From contig NZ_JAKZLB010000003.1 of NCBI RefSeq assembly GCF_022808865.1, forward strand, positions 315,875 through 379,874: DNA of 64,000 nucleotides, written 5' to 3'. The notes below the pieces were generated by a model that saw nothing but the letters and a program-made list of their open reading frames with translations, did not search any database and had not been told where the DNA came from. Shown piece after piece: positions 27,116-36,150 of this stretch (positions are counted from its first letter, which is position 1; every line of letters begins with the position of its first letter). This DNA comes from Geothrix oryzisoli (GTDB lineage Bacteria; Acidobacteriota; Holophagae; Holophagales; Holophagaceae). Made by a program: the position numbers and the translations under genes.

Positions 27116-28110
27116 TCCGCCTCCAGGAGGCCCCGTTCCGCCAGCCACGCGTCGTTGAAGATGCTGCTCAGGTAGCGGCCCGCGCCGTCGGGGAACACGG
27201 TCACGATGCGGGCGGGGCGGTCCAGGGAGGGCAGCTTCGAGGCCACCTGCCGCACCGCCCACAGCGCCGCGCCGCTGGAGCCGCCCCCCAGGACACCCTC
27301 CTCCTTCACGAGCCGGCGGGCCTGGTGGAAGGCATCGCGGTCGGACACCTGGAACATCTCGTCGATGAGCTCGAACTCCATGGTGGGGATGAGGAACTCG
27401 TCGCCCAGGCCCTCGAGCTTGTAGGGGCCCGCCTTGGGATCCTTCTCGCCGTGGAAGTGGGGGGTGAACACCGAGCCCACGGGATCCACGGCCACGATCT
27501 TGATGCGCGGATCCTGCTCCTTGAGATAGCGGCCCACGCCTCCGATGGTGCCGCCCGTGCCGGCGCCGGCCACCAGATAGTCGATGCGGCCCTCCATCTG
27601 CTCCCAGATCTCGGGGCCCGTGCCGTGGTAGTGGGCGGCGTTGTTCTCGCGGTTGCCGTGCTGGTCCGGAAAGAAGCAGTGGGGCGTCTCCCGGGCCAGA
27701 CGCGGCGTGATGTTGTTGTAGCTGTCGGGGTGTTCCGGGGGCAGGCTCGTATCCACCTTGAGCACCTCGGCGCCCAGGGCCAGCAGCTGGTTCAGCTTCT
27801 CCTGGGAGATGGTGTCGCGCACCACCACCTTCAGCTTGTAGCCCTTCTGGATGGCCATGAGGGCCAGGCCCATGGCCGTGTTGCCCGAAGAGTTCTCGAT
27901 GATGGTGTCGCCGGGCTTCAGCCGGCCGTCCCGCTCCGCCGCCTCGATCATGTGCTTGGCGATGCGGTCCTTGCTGCTGCCCATGGGGTTCAGGAACTCG
28001 AGCTTGGCGAAGACCTCCGCCGGAAGGTCCGACACGACGCGGCGCAGCCGCACCAGCGGCGTGTTGCCGATGGCTTCCAGGACGCTGCCGCAGGGCTTCC
28101 GGTACTGCAT
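27112..28110 (-). CDS. PLP-dependent cystathionine beta-synthase / cysteine synthase family enzyme
   Basis: 332 residues, the catalytic core only, without C-terminal CBS regulatory domains. PLP lysine is Lys47 (GSSKDR), and SSGNTAMG and GAGTGGTIGG bind substrate and phosphate. VAVDPVGSVF with the preceding YHGTGPEIW favours cystathionine beta-synthase over O-acetylserine sulfhydrylase. It would condense homocysteine with serine, the first step of reverse transsulphuration, which fits the methionine genes nearby. ATG 28110 has AGGAGG at ideal spacing. It is followed by an E1-beta gene with overlapping start. Confidence 0.85.
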   Translation of the reverse strand: MQYRKPCGSVLEAIGNTPLVRLRRVVSDLPAEVFAKLEFLNPMGSSKDRIAKHMIEAAERDGRLKPGDTIIENSSGNTAMGLALMAIQKGYKLKVVVRDTISQEKLNQLLALGAEVLKVDTSLPPEHPDSYNNITPRLARETPHCFFPDQHGNRENNAAHYHGTGPEIWEQMEGRIDYLVAGAGTGGTIGGVGRYLKEQDPRIKIVAVDPVGSVFTPHFHGEKDPKAGPYKLEGLGDEFLIPTMEFELIDEMFQVSDRDAFHQARRLVKEEGVLGGGSSGAALWAVRQVASKLPSLDRPARIVTVFPDGAGRYLSSIFNDAWLAERGLLEAE

Positions 28111-28214
28111 GAGGTTCCTCCTGCTGCCAGTATGACCGGCGCCACAGCCCGGGAGCCGGCGACAATGGGATGCGCCGCCGCCGGGGATCCCATGGGCGCG
28201 GCCGACGGGGACCC

Positions 28215-29447
28215 ATGCAGCGCCGCTTCGCACCCATCTTCGACCGCCATTCCCACGTGAGCCTCTACGCGGCCCTGGAGGGCTGCCTCGATCTCTCGAC
28301 CTGCGTGGATCCGGCCTCGGCCCTGGCACGGATGCGCAGCCTGCCGGAGGATCGGCTCTCCCTGGTGCGGGGCTGGCACAGCGGGCGCCTGCCCCTGTCG
28401 GAGGCCGACCTCGCCGGCCTGCCACCGCTGCTCCTGGTGAACTTCAGCCTCCACGGCCTGGGTCTCAGCCCCGGGGCCGCCCGGCTGCTCCGGGACGCGG
28501 ATCCGGAGCTGGTGGCGCGGCACGCCGATCCCGCCTGGTGCGAGCGGAACCTGGACCGGCTCCTGGTCCTCTTCGGCCGGACGGCGGGCCTCACGGCCGC
28601 CAAGTTGGAGACCTGGATCCAGGGTCTCGAGGCGCTGGGGGTGGGCGCGGTGGAGGATCTGCTCCTCACGGGAGAGGCGGCCTGGCGGGTGGTGCGGGCC
28701 TCCCGGTGGACGGACCGCCTTCCCTGGTGGACGGTTCCCGCCATCTTCGACACGCTGCCCGCGGAGGCCCAGGCCGAGTGCGCGGGGCTGAAGCTCTTCA
28801 CCGACGGGGCCCTGGGCGCCCGCACGGCGGCTCTGGGCGAGCCCTTCCGGGGCGGCGAGCCAGGCCTGCTGCTGTCCGCCGACGAGGCTCTGAGCCAGGC
28901 GCTGGCGACGCACCATGCCCGTGGCAAGGCGCTCGCCATCCATGCCATCGGCGATCGGGCCATCGGGCAGGTGCTGGCCGCGCTGGAGGATCTCGACCGG
29001 CAGGGCCTCCGGTTCCCCCAGGTCCGCCTGGAGCATGCCCAGTTCATCACCGAGGCTCAGGCCCGCCGGGCCCGGGACCTGGGGCTGGTGCTCTCCATGC
29101 AGCCGAACTTCTCCAGCGACAGTGTGGACTACGCCGACCGCCTGGGCCCGGACACGCTGGCGCAGAACAATCCCTTCCGGATGCTCATCGACCGGGTGGG
29201 ATTCCGGCCGGGCCACGACCTGATCTTCGGCTCGGACGGCATGCCCCACGGCCTGGCCTACCCGGCCCAGTGGAGCCTCTTCCCGCCCTTCGAGGGCCAG
29301 CGCCTGAGCCTGGAGGAACTGCTGGCAGGCTACGGGCCGGCGCCGGGGGGCCTCCCCTGGCGCGAGGTCCGGATCGATGAGGGGGCCCGGAGCGTCCAAA
29401 TCCTCCCATCGGGCTCCGTGGCCGGGTCCTGCCCTCCGCTAGACTGA
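28215..29447 (+). CDS. Amidohydrolase family 3 (YtcJ-like) enzyme
   Basis: 410 residues. DRHSHVSLYAAL is a metal-binding HxH-type start. LKLFTDGALGARTAALGEPF, LAIHAIGDRAIGQVL, VRLEHAQFITE and LIFGSDGMPHG are the ordered signatures of YtcJ-like amidohydrolases. It likely hydrolyses an amide or related C-N bond; the substrate is unknown. ATG 28215 follows GGGGA; a longer start would add a basic low-complexity stretch overlapping the divergent CBS leader. recN starts five bases after its stop, so the two are cotranscribed. Confidence 0.85.
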   Translation: MQRRFAPIFDRHSHVSLYAALEGCLDLSTCVDPASALARMRSLPEDRLSLVRGWHSGRLPLSEADLAGLPPLLLVNFSLHGLGLSPGAARLLRDADPELVARHADPAWCERNLDRLLVLFGRTAGLTAAKLETWIQGLEALGVGAVEDLLLTGEAAWRVVRASRWTDRLPWWTVPAIFDTLPAEAQAECAGLKLFTDGALGARTAALGEPFRGGEPGLLLSADEALSQALATHHARGKALAIHAIGDRAIGQVLAALEDLDRQGLRFPQVRLEHAQFITEAQARRARDLGLVLSMQPNFSSDSVDYADRLGPDTLAQNNPFRMLIDRVGFRPGHDLIFGSDGMPHGLAYPAQWSLFPPFEGQRLSLEELLAGYGPAPGGLPWREVRIDEGARSVQILPSGSVAGSCPPLD

Positions 29448-29451
29448 TCCC

Positions 29452-31134
29452 ATGCTTTCATCCCTCAGAATCCAGAACCTGGCCCTGGTGGAAGACCTGT
29501 CTCTGGATTGGGGACCGGGCTTCACGGTGCTGACGGGCGAGACCGGCGCCGGCAAGTCGCTGCTGGTGGATGCGCTCTCACTGCTCGTGGGCGCCCGGGG
29601 CGACGGGGAGCTGGTGCGCCATGGGGCCGAGCGGGCCACGGTGGAAGCCGTGGTGGAGGGCCGCTTCGAGGCCTGGCGGGCCTTCCTGGCCGAGCGGGGC
29701 CTGCCCGAGGAGCAGCCGGTGGTGCTGCGCCGCGAGGTGGGACCGGGCCGCAGCCGGGCGTGGATCAATGGCGCCAGCTGTTCTCTGGCGGACCTGCGGG
29801 AGGCGGGCCGCCTCTGGATGCGCCTCACCAGCCAGCACGACCACCAGTCGCTGCTGGGCGAGGAGCGGCACCTGGCGCTCATCGACGAAGTGCTGGGCAT
29901 CGAGCCCGCCCTGGAGCCGCAGGCCGCCGCCGTGCGCGAGGCCGAGGCCGCCCTGAAGGCCCGGCGCCGCAGCGAGGCCGAGCGGGAGCAGCGCCTGGAG
30001 CAGCTGGCGGAAGCCCTGGCGGACCTGGAGAAGCTGGCGCCGAAGCCCGGCGAGTGGGCCCAGCTCAAGGCCGATCGCGAACCCCTGCGCCACGCCGTCC
30101 ATCTCGAGCAGGCCTTCCGCGAGGCGGCCGAGGCGCTGGACGAGGGCATTCCCAAGGTGGAGCTGGCCCACAAGGCCCTGGTGCGCGCCGTGGCCCACTG
30201 GCCGGATGCCGTGGCCGAGCAGGACCGCCTGCGCTCCGCGGTGCTGGAGCTGGAGGACCTCCTGGCCCTGGCCCAGGACCAGGCCCTGCGCTGGGCCCAG
30301 GCCGGGGCCGACCGCATCGAGGCCATGGAGGCCCGCCTCGCCCTCTACGAGCGCCTGGCCCGCCGGCACCGCTGCGAGCCGGAGGAACTGGCCGCGCGCC
30401 AGCAGGCCCTCAAGGACGAGCAGCGGGCCCTGCTGGCCGGCGATGTCTCGGTGAAGGAATTGGAAAAGGCTCTGGCAAAGGCCGCGGAGGCCTACCGGCA
30501 GGTGGCCGAGGCCTTGCACGGGCGCCGGGGCGAAGCCATCCCCAAGCTGGAGGCCGAGGTGCAGAAGCGCCTGGGCCGCCTGGGGATGAAGGGGGCGCGG
30601 CTCCAGCTGCGGTTGGCCCTCGCGGAGGAATCCGGCAGCCCCGTCCAGCAGAGCGGCCGCCCGGTGCGCGTGGCAGCCCAGGGGTTCTCGGCCCTGGCCA
30701 TCTGGATCGAGCCGAACCCCGGCGAAGGCTTCCGCCCCCTGGCGAAGATCGCCTCCGGCGGCGAGCTGAGCCGCCTCATGCTGGCCCTGGTGGGAGCGGG
30801 CCTGGCCCTGGGCGCGGGCGTGAAGGATGGCCTGACGCTCGTGCTGGATGAGGTGGATGCGGGGCTGGGCGGCGAGACGGCCCTGGCGGTGGGCAAGGCC
30901 GTGGCGGAACTGGGGAAGGCCCACCAGGTGCTGGCCGTGACGCACTTGGCCCAGGTGGCGGCCCGTGCCGATCGGCACGGACGCCTGCACAAGGAGACCG
31001 AAGGCGGCCGCACCCGCAGCGCCATGGGCTGGGTGGCGGGGGAGGCCCGCAACCGCGAGCTGGCGCGGCTCCTGTCCGGCCATCCCGACCGCCCCGAGGC
31101 CCTGGAACACGCCAAGGTGCTGCTCGAAGGATGA
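29452..31134 (+). CDS. recN: DNA repair protein RecN
   Basis: 560 residues, normal for RecN. It begins MLSSLRIQNLALVEDLSLDW and has Walker A GETGAGKS at 29-36, a long central coiled coil (residues about 150-350), and a C-terminal half with ABC signature SGGELSRLMLAL, Walker B LVLDEVDAGLGG and the H-loop VTHLAQVAA. It is an SMC-like ATPase that helps repair double-strand breaks. The start lies five bases past the amidohydrolase stop. A bidirectional terminator follows. Confidence 0.96.
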   Translation: MLSSLRIQNLALVEDLSLDWGPGFTVLTGETGAGKSLLVDALSLLVGARGDGELVRHGAERATVEAVVEGRFEAWRAFLAERGLPEEQPVVLRREVGPGRSRAWINGASCSLADLREAGRLWMRLTSQHDHQSLLGEERHLALIDEVLGIEPALEPQAAAVREAEAALKARRRSEAEREQRLEQLAEALADLEKLAPKPGEWAQLKADREPLRHAVHLEQAFREAAEALDEGIPKVELAHKALVRAVAHWPDAVAEQDRLRSAVLELEDLLALAQDQALRWAQAGADRIEAMEARLALYERLARRHRCEPEELAARQQALKDEQRALLAGDVSVKELEKALAKAAEAYRQVAEALHGRRGEAIPKLEAEVQKRLGRLGMKGARLQLRLALAEESGSPVQQSGRPVRVAAQGFSALAIWIEPNPGEGFRPLAKIASGGELSRLMLALVGAGLALGAGVKDGLTLVLDEVDAGLGGETALAVGKAVAELGKAHQVLAVTHLAQVAARADRHGRLHKETEGGRTRSAMGWVAGEARNRELARLLSGHPDRPEALEHAKVLLEG

Positions 31135-31161
31135 AAAAGGGCCGCCCGGAGGCGGCCCTTT
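31134..31161. terminator. Bidirectional intrinsic terminator between recN and the M4 protease gene
   Basis: Perfect 8-bp stem GGGCCGCC (31139-31146) with GGCGGCCC (31151-31158), loop CGGA, flanked by five A on the left and TTT on the right. It serves both convergent genes, more strongly the minus-strand protease transcript. Confidence 0.85.
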
Positions 31162-31177
31162 CCGTGGTTCGTCCGGA

Positions 31178-33607
31178 CTACTTGACGCTCACATCGTCGA
31201 TGACGAAGGAGGTCTGGAGGCTGCTGTCCTCCACCGAGTAGAAGCGGAGGCGGATGGTCTGGCCCTTGTAGGCGCTGAGGCTCAGCGACTGCTGGGTGTA
31301 GCCCGTGTTCTTGTTCAGGTTCGAATAGGTGGCCAGGGTGGCCAACACGGTGCCGGAGGTGTTGAGGACCTGCACCTTCATCGTGTCGTAGGCGGTGGTG
31401 GTGGTGGTTTCCGCCGTGTCGATGTGGAGCCAGAAGGTCAGGGTGCCGGTGGCGGTGCTGGGGATGGCGATCTGCTGGTAGACGTAGTCGGTGTGCGCGG
31501 AGCCGTAGCCGCACATCCAGGCATCGGAGGAGCCGCCGTGGGCGGGCTCGCCAGTGAAGGTGCCGATGACGCCGGAGGTCTGGGTCCAGCTGGTGGCGCC
31601 GCTTTCGAAGCCGCCGTTCAGGATCAGCTCGGCCCCGGAAGTGGTGTTGGACACCGTGAAGCTGACACCGGTGCTGGTGCCGACGTTGCCTGCGGCGTCA
31701 TAGGCCTTGGCCGTGAGCGTGTGCGTGGCGTTGGTCAGCGTGGTGCTGTCCAGGGTCATGGTCCAGGGGGTGGCGGTGTCCGTGCCCTTCAGGACGCCGT
31801 CCACGTAGAACTCCACCTTGCTGACGCCCACGTTGTCGGAGGCGGTGGCGGAGAAGGTGATGGTGCCGCTGGTGCCGGACTCCGTGACCGAGACGGTGGG
31901 AGCGGTGGTGTCGGTGGAGCCGCTGGTCCACGCGGAGCCCACGTTGATGCCGTGGAAGGCGTTCCACACGGCCTGCTCTTCGGCGCCGCCGGCACCGTAG
32001 AGATCCTTGGCGGCGCTGATGGCGGCGGTGCGGGCCGCGGCGTAGTTGGAGCTGGAGGTCAGATAGACCGTGAGGGCCCGGTACCAGATGGCGGCGGCCT
32101 TGTCGTTGCCGACGCCCGTCATGCCGCTGGGCAGGTAGGTGGTGCTGGTGTTGCCGCTGGTGGTGGCGCCCTGGCTCAGAAAGTAGAAGCAGCGGTTCAT
32201 GGGGCCGCTGGAGTAGTGCACGTCCAGGTTTCCGATGGTGGAGGACCAGGCGTCGGGGCTGGAGCCGTCGAGGCTGGGCTTGTACATCCAGCGCAGGGGA
32301 TTGGTGGCCAGCTGCTCGCCGATGGTCCAGTTGCCGCCGGTGCTGCCGATGGTGGAACCCGAGCCGCCGCGGGCGTAGAACTCGATCATGGTACCGAAGA
32401 TGTCGGAGTTGGCCTCATTCAGGCCGCCCGACTCGCCGGAGTAGGTCAGGTTCGCGGTGCGGGCGCAGACGCCGTGGCTCATCTCGTGGCCGGCCACGTC
32501 GAGGGCGGTCAGCGTGGTGAAGCTGGTGCCGTCGCCGTAGGTCATGCAGAAGCAGCTGTCGGACCAGAAGGCGTTGTCGTAGCCGTTGCCGATGTGGACC
32601 CGGCTGTAGGTCGCGGTGCCCGCGGCATCGATGCCATTGCGGCCATAGACGTTCTTGTAGAAGTCCCAGGCCTTGATCATGCCGAACATGGCGTCCACGG
32701 CTGCGGTCTCGCCGTTGGCGGCGGTGGTGGAGCTGCCTTCCACGTAGTTGGCGCCATCACCCCAGGTGTTGTCGGCGTCGGTGTAGAGCGTACCCGTCGC
32801 GGTGCTGCTGGTGGAGGCGTGGGCCATGTTGGTGACCACGTTGTTGCCGAAGGAGCCGCCGCTGCCGCGGGTCATGTCGCGCAGCTCGTAGGTGCTGCCA
32901 GTGTAGTTGGTGGGCAGGGAGACCGTGCCGTTGTACTGGCTGTTGCCGGTACCCGTGGCGGCGGAGGTGTGCAGGGTGTTCCAGCTCTTGAGGATGGCGC
33001 CGGTGTGGGCGTCCACCAGGTAGTCGGTGTGCTTGATTCCGTCCTGGTCGTTCTCGAGCTCGGTGTGGATGTGGTAGGCCAGGGTGTAGCGGAGCACCTG
33101 GCGCGACACGTCCTCGGCGTTCAGGTCCGCGGCGGCGCGGCCGGAACGGCGCACGACCTCGGCCACCTCGGGGTAGACCACCAGTTCGGAGGTCGGGGCG
33201 TAAGCGTAGGCGCCCTTGGGGGCGAGATCCTGTTGGGCGACGGCGAGCGCCTCGGCGCTGCCGAGTGCGGGAGTCACGTTGAGCTGGATGCCCTTGAGCA
33301 GGGCGTTGGTGAGCGGGAGTTCGGCGCCATCCTGGCCTGTGTGGGTGATGGCGTCACCGCCCCACACCTTCACGCCCTTGTAGGTCTGCTGGAAGTGGGC
33401 GTGGGCCTGACCGAGCTGGTCGGTGTGCGTGCCACGGAGCAGGAACGCGTGGTCGCCGTCCAGGCCCAGCTGGGCGCGGCTGGCCAGCAGGCGCTGAGTG
33501 GCGGCCTCGGCGCGCGGGGACTCCTGCGGAAGGCGCGCGCTCAGGGAGCCGGCGGCAAGCGCCGCGGTGAGGAAGGACAGGGCCAAGCGGCCCGTGGAGA
33601 ACGCCAT
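31178..33607 (-). CDS. Secreted M4 (thermolysin-like) metalloprotease with Ig-like and jelly-roll C-terminal domains
   Basis: 809 residues. A signal peptide is followed by an FTP/PepSY-type propeptide (residues about 40-210). The catalytic domain has zinc ligands His374, His378 (HEMSH) and Glu398 (GGLNEANSD). An Ig-like module (DNVGVSKVEFYVDGVLKGTD) spans about 590-690, and a C-terminal beta-sandwich (LILNGGFESG to VIDDVSVK) completes it, probably for substrate or surface binding. It degrades extracellular protein after propeptide removal. AAGGAG lies 7 bases before ATG 33607 and is partly inside a 15-bp inverted repeat. Confidence 0.94.
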   Translation of the reverse strand: MAFSTGRLALSFLTAALAAGSLSARLPQESPRAEAATQRLLASRAQLGLDGDHAFLLRGTHTDQLGQAHAHFQQTYKGVKVWGGDAITHTGQDGAELPLTNALLKGIQLNVTPALGSAEALAVAQQDLAPKGAYAYAPTSELVVYPEVAEVVRRSGRAAADLNAEDVSRQVLRYTLAYHIHTELENDQDGIKHTDYLVDAHTGAILKSWNTLHTSAATGTGNSQYNGTVSLPTNYTGSTYELRDMTRGSGGSFGNNVVTNMAHASTSSTATGTLYTDADNTWGDGANYVEGSSTTAANGETAAVDAMFGMIKAWDFYKNVYGRNGIDAAGTATYSRVHIGNGYDNAFWSDSCFCMTYGDGTSFTTLTALDVAGHEMSHGVCARTANLTYSGESGGLNEANSDIFGTMIEFYARGGSGSTIGSTGGNWTIGEQLATNPLRWMYKPSLDGSSPDAWSSTIGNLDVHYSSGPMNRCFYFLSQGATTSGNTSTTYLPSGMTGVGNDKAAAIWYRALTVYLTSSSNYAAARTAAISAAKDLYGAGGAEEQAVWNAFHGINVGSAWTSGSTDTTAPTVSVTESGTSGTITFSATASDNVGVSKVEFYVDGVLKGTDTATPWTMTLDSTTLTNATHTLTAKAYDAAGNVGTSTGVSFTVSNTTSGAELILNGGFESGATSWTQTSGVIGTFTGEPAHGGSSDAWMCGYGSAHTDYVYQQIAIPSTATGTLTFWLHIDTAETTTTTAYDTMKVQVLNTSGTVLATLATYSNLNKNTGYTQQSLSLSAYKGQTIRLRFYSVEDSSLQTSFVIDDVSVK

Positions 33608-33615
33608 GGAGAACT

Positions 33616-33735
33616 CCTTAACTTGAGGGGGGCACTCCCGTTTCGCGGAGGCGAAGGCAGGAGGCAAGGTTGGGGAAGAAAGATCGGGAAGGCCGAATCA
33701 GAGTCCCCGCCGCCCGTCAACCCCTCAAGTTAAGG
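33616..33735. repeat. 15-bp perfect inverted repeat in the M4 protease leader
   Basis: CCTTAACTTGAGGGG at 33616-33630 is repeated as its exact complement at 33721-33735, separated by 90 bases. On the minus-strand mRNA the arm nearer the gene ends in AAGG, the first four bases of the AAGGAG ribosome-binding site. If transcription starts above 33735, pairing of the arms would hide the ribosome-binding site. It could instead be a two-site operator. Confidence 0.85.
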
Positions 33736-33840
33736 CTTGTTAATTTTCTTGAGAATCAGTTCTATCTGGTTTGATGTAAATTAAACCATTTTATTGCAGT
33801 GATTAATAATCAATCTAAAAGTCGTATTTGAATGTTTTGG
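33736..33840. other. AT-rich intergenic patch, probable promoter region of the M4 protease
   Basis: About 100 bases rich in A/T runs (TTAATTTTCTTGAG, GATTAATAATC) inside otherwise GC-rich DNA. No gene fits. Its position upstream of the protease leader suggests promoter or regulator-binding DNA on the minus strand. TTGACC at 33844-33839 could be a -35 box, but no convincing -10 is at standard spacing. Confidence 0.5.
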
Positions 33841-33920
33841 TCAAGGAACCCGGCGAACGACCCTGCCTCCCTTAGAGGGCGAAGGAAACCCGTTCCAGGG
33901 TCCCGAGGTCCGAAGAACGA

Positions 33921-34013
33921 GCCGCAGCAGCCGGGCCATCGTGGCGCTCTGGATGGCCTGCAGGGGCGCCATGCCGTAGTCCACGAGATGGCGGAAACCC
34001 ATGACCATGACCT
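33921..34013 (-). pseudogene. Remnant of an amidohydrolase C-terminus
   Basis: Directly after the der stop codon a minus-strand frame reads FRHLVDYGMAPLQAIQSATM followed by ARLLRL. This matches the conserved stretch near the end of imidazolonepropionase/prolidase-like amidohydrolases (LV-x-x-G-M-x-P-x-x-A-I-x-x-A-T-x-x-x-A-x-L-L). No start, metal-binding motifs or catalytic domain accompany it, so only a scrap remains. A chance match is possible but unlikely for a run of about 26 residues. Confidence 0.55.
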
Positions 34014-34022
34014 TGGACGGGG

Positions 34023-35603
34023 CTAGGGCCGCTTGGTGGACTTCTGCCGGACCCGCTTCGGTGGCGCGCCGGGCCCCTTGCGCGGGGCCTGCTTGGCGGC
34101 GGGCTTGGGGCCTTCCTTCTTCTTCGGCCTGGGGCGGGCCTTCACCTTGTCCACCCGCTGGGCCTGGAGCGACTCGTTGCTGCGGGAGGGCTTGAGGCCC
34201 TCGCCGGGGTCCAGGATGCGGCGCACGGCTGCGACTTCGGCCTCCTCGCCTTCGCCCTTCTTCTTCTTCTGGACACTGAGGCGCAGGGGCACGCCCGCGA
34301 GGCCGAACTGCTCGCGCAGGCGGTTCTCCAGGTAGCGCACGTAGCTGAAGTGCAGCCCGCGGTCGGTGTTGGCCTTCACCACGAAGCTGGGAGGCCGCAC
34401 GCCCACCTGGGTCATGAAGTAGAGCTTGGGCAGCTTGCCGTCGATGGCGTGGGGGCTCATGGCGGCGACGGATTCCCGCAGGAAGCGGTTCAGCTCGCCC
34501 GTGGGAATGCGGCGCCCGTGGGCCTCCGCCAGCTCGTCGATCATGCCGAACAATTTGGACACCCGCTGTCCAGTGAGCGCCGAGAGGAAGATCATGGGCG
34601 CGTGGTGCAGGAACCCCAGGCTGCGCCGCAGGTCCTCCTCGGCGCCGTAGATGGTGTGGGTGTCCTTCTCGACGAGATCCCACTTGTTCACGACGAGGAT
34701 GACGGCGGCGCCGGCCTCCTGGGCATAGCCGGCGATGACGGCGTCCTGGTGGGTGGCGCCTTCCACGGCATCCAGCAGCAGCAGGCTGACGTCGGCCCGG
34801 GCCATGGCCTGCTTGGCCTTCAGGATGCTCAGCTTCTCGGCGCCCTCGTGGGTCTTCCCCTTCTTGCGGATGCCGGCCGTATCGATCATCCGGTAGACCT
34901 TGTCCTTCACGTGGAAGACCGTGTCCACCGTGTCCCGCGTGGTGCCGGCCACCTCGCTGACGAGGCTGCGCTCATAGCCCAGCAGGCGGTTCGTGAGCGA
35001 GGACTTGCCGACGTTGGGGCGACCGATGAGGGCGAAGCGCAGCTCATCGGCAAGGGAGTGGCTCTCCGCCTCCTCGGGCGTCCGGTGGAAGGGCAGGCGG
35101 GCGCGAAGGGCTTCGATCAGCTCGGGGACGCCGGCCCCGTGGGCGGCGGAGATGGCCAGCACTTCGTCGAAGCCCAGGCCGTAGAAGCCGGCGTCGGGGG
35201 CGCCCCCCTTCATGCCATCCAGCTTGTTGATGACGAGGAGGATGGGCTTGCCCTGGCGGCGCAGGCGCGCGGCGATCTCCTCGTCCCCGGCGGTGAGGCC
35301 GTCGTGGCCATCCACCAGCAGGATGGCCGCGTGGGCTTCGCCCAGCGCGGCTTCGGCCATGCGGGTGATGCCCTGGGTGATGACGTCGTCACCCTCGAAG
35401 TCGAGGCCGCCGGTGTCCACCAGTTCGAAGACCTCTTCGGCCGCCCCGTCCTCGCTGAGGCAGGTGACGCGGCCGTAGCTGCGGTCGCGGGTCATGCCCG
35501 GCAGGTCGTGGACCAGGGCCGCCCGGCTGCGGGTGAGCCGGTTGAAGAGGGTGGACTTGCCCACGTTGGGGCGTCCGCAGAGGGCGACGAGCGGCAGTTT
35601 CAT
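34023..35603 (-). CDS. der: Ribosome biogenesis GTPase Der (EngA)
   Basis: 526 residues with two tandem GTPase domains: GRPNVGKST at 10-18 and GRPNVGKSS near 195, each with DTGG or DTAG and NKxD motifs (NKLD, NKWD). A KH-like domain follows, then an unusually long Lys/Arg/Pro-rich tail (about the last 60 residues) that makes it longer than E. coli Der (490). Essential for 50S subunit assembly. Start at 35603 gives the standard MKLPLVALCGRPNVGKST N-terminus. Downstream lies an amidohydrolase remnant. Confidence 0.96.
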   Translation of the reverse strand: MKLPLVALCGRPNVGKSTLFNRLTRSRAALVHDLPGMTRDRSYGRVTCLSEDGAAEEVFELVDTGGLDFEGDDVITQGITRMAEAALGEAHAAILLVDGHDGLTAGDEEIAARLRRQGKPILLVINKLDGMKGGAPDAGFYGLGFDEVLAISAAHGAGVPELIEALRARLPFHRTPEEAESHSLADELRFALIGRPNVGKSSLTNRLLGYERSLVSEVAGTTRDTVDTVFHVKDKVYRMIDTAGIRKKGKTHEGAEKLSILKAKQAMARADVSLLLLDAVEGATHQDAVIAGYAQEAGAAVILVVNKWDLVEKDTHTIYGAEEDLRRSLGFLHHAPMIFLSALTGQRVSKLFGMIDELAEAHGRRIPTGELNRFLRESVAAMSPHAIDGKLPKLYFMTQVGVRPPSFVVKANTDRGLHFSYVRYLENRLREQFGLAGVPLRLSVQKKKKGEGEEAEVAAVRRILDPGEGLKPSRSNESLQAQRVDKVKARPRPKKKEGPKPAAKQAPRKGPGAPPKRVRQKSTKRP

Positions 35604-35718
35604 ATCTGTTCCAAGCCTTCCAGTCTATCGGTTCAGGCGGGAAAAGACAGGGAAGGAATGGAGACGTTCCATTCAATCCGCCCTAAGCTAGGGTGGAGAA
35701 ATCCGACGAGGTGCCTTC

Positions 35719-36063
35719 ATGAAGAGGATTCTGGCTGTCTTCCTGGTCGTGGCCGCCCTGTTCACCGTGGGCTACTATCTCTCGACGGGCCGCCTGCCCT
35801 GGGTGGCGCTCTCGACGGAAGAACAGCAGGTGATCGACCTGGGCGAGGAGTTCGCGCGAGTTCGGGAGCAGTGGCAGGCGGCCGGACGGACCCAGGCGCT
35901 GGGGGTGGATGCCTCCAGCCAGATCGAGGGGCCGCTCGCCAACCTCGAGCGCATCGACCGGGAGCTGGCGGAGCTGACGCCCCAGCTGAAATCGACCGAG
36001 GCCAAGAACCGGGCCACGATCCTGCGGAGGGACATCGCGGCGTTCAAGGGCGAGATGAGGTAG
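35719..36063 (+). CDS. Small membrane-anchored or secreted protein, unknown function
   Basis: 114 residues. An N-terminal hydrophobic segment (ILAVFLVVAALFTVGYYL) acts as signal or anchor. The rest is charged and helical (QQVIDLGEEFARVREQWQAA, LANLERIDRELAELTPQL), suggestive of a short coiled coil outside the membrane. No family recognised. It has its own upstream gap after the divergent der gene and ends before a strong bidirectional terminator. Confidence 0.7.
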   Translation: MKRILAVFLVVAALFTVGYYLSTGRLPWVALSTEEQQVIDLGEEFARVREQWQAAGRTQALGVDASSQIEGPLANLERIDRELAELTPQLKSTEAKNRATILRRDIAAFKGEMR

Positions 36064-36150
36064 GAGGGGCGAACCGCGCCGTTCTCCGCCTTCTGCGCCG
36101 ACCCATGCCATCGGGGGCTCGAACGCATCCCCGTCGGCCTCGCGCTTCAG

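Noticed and set aside
30965-33733. Long plus-strand open frame (over 900 codons) opposite the M4 protease
   Set aside because: Antisense to a gene with clear catalytic motifs and signal peptide; Gly/Val/His-rich translation typical of an antisense frame in GC-rich DNA.
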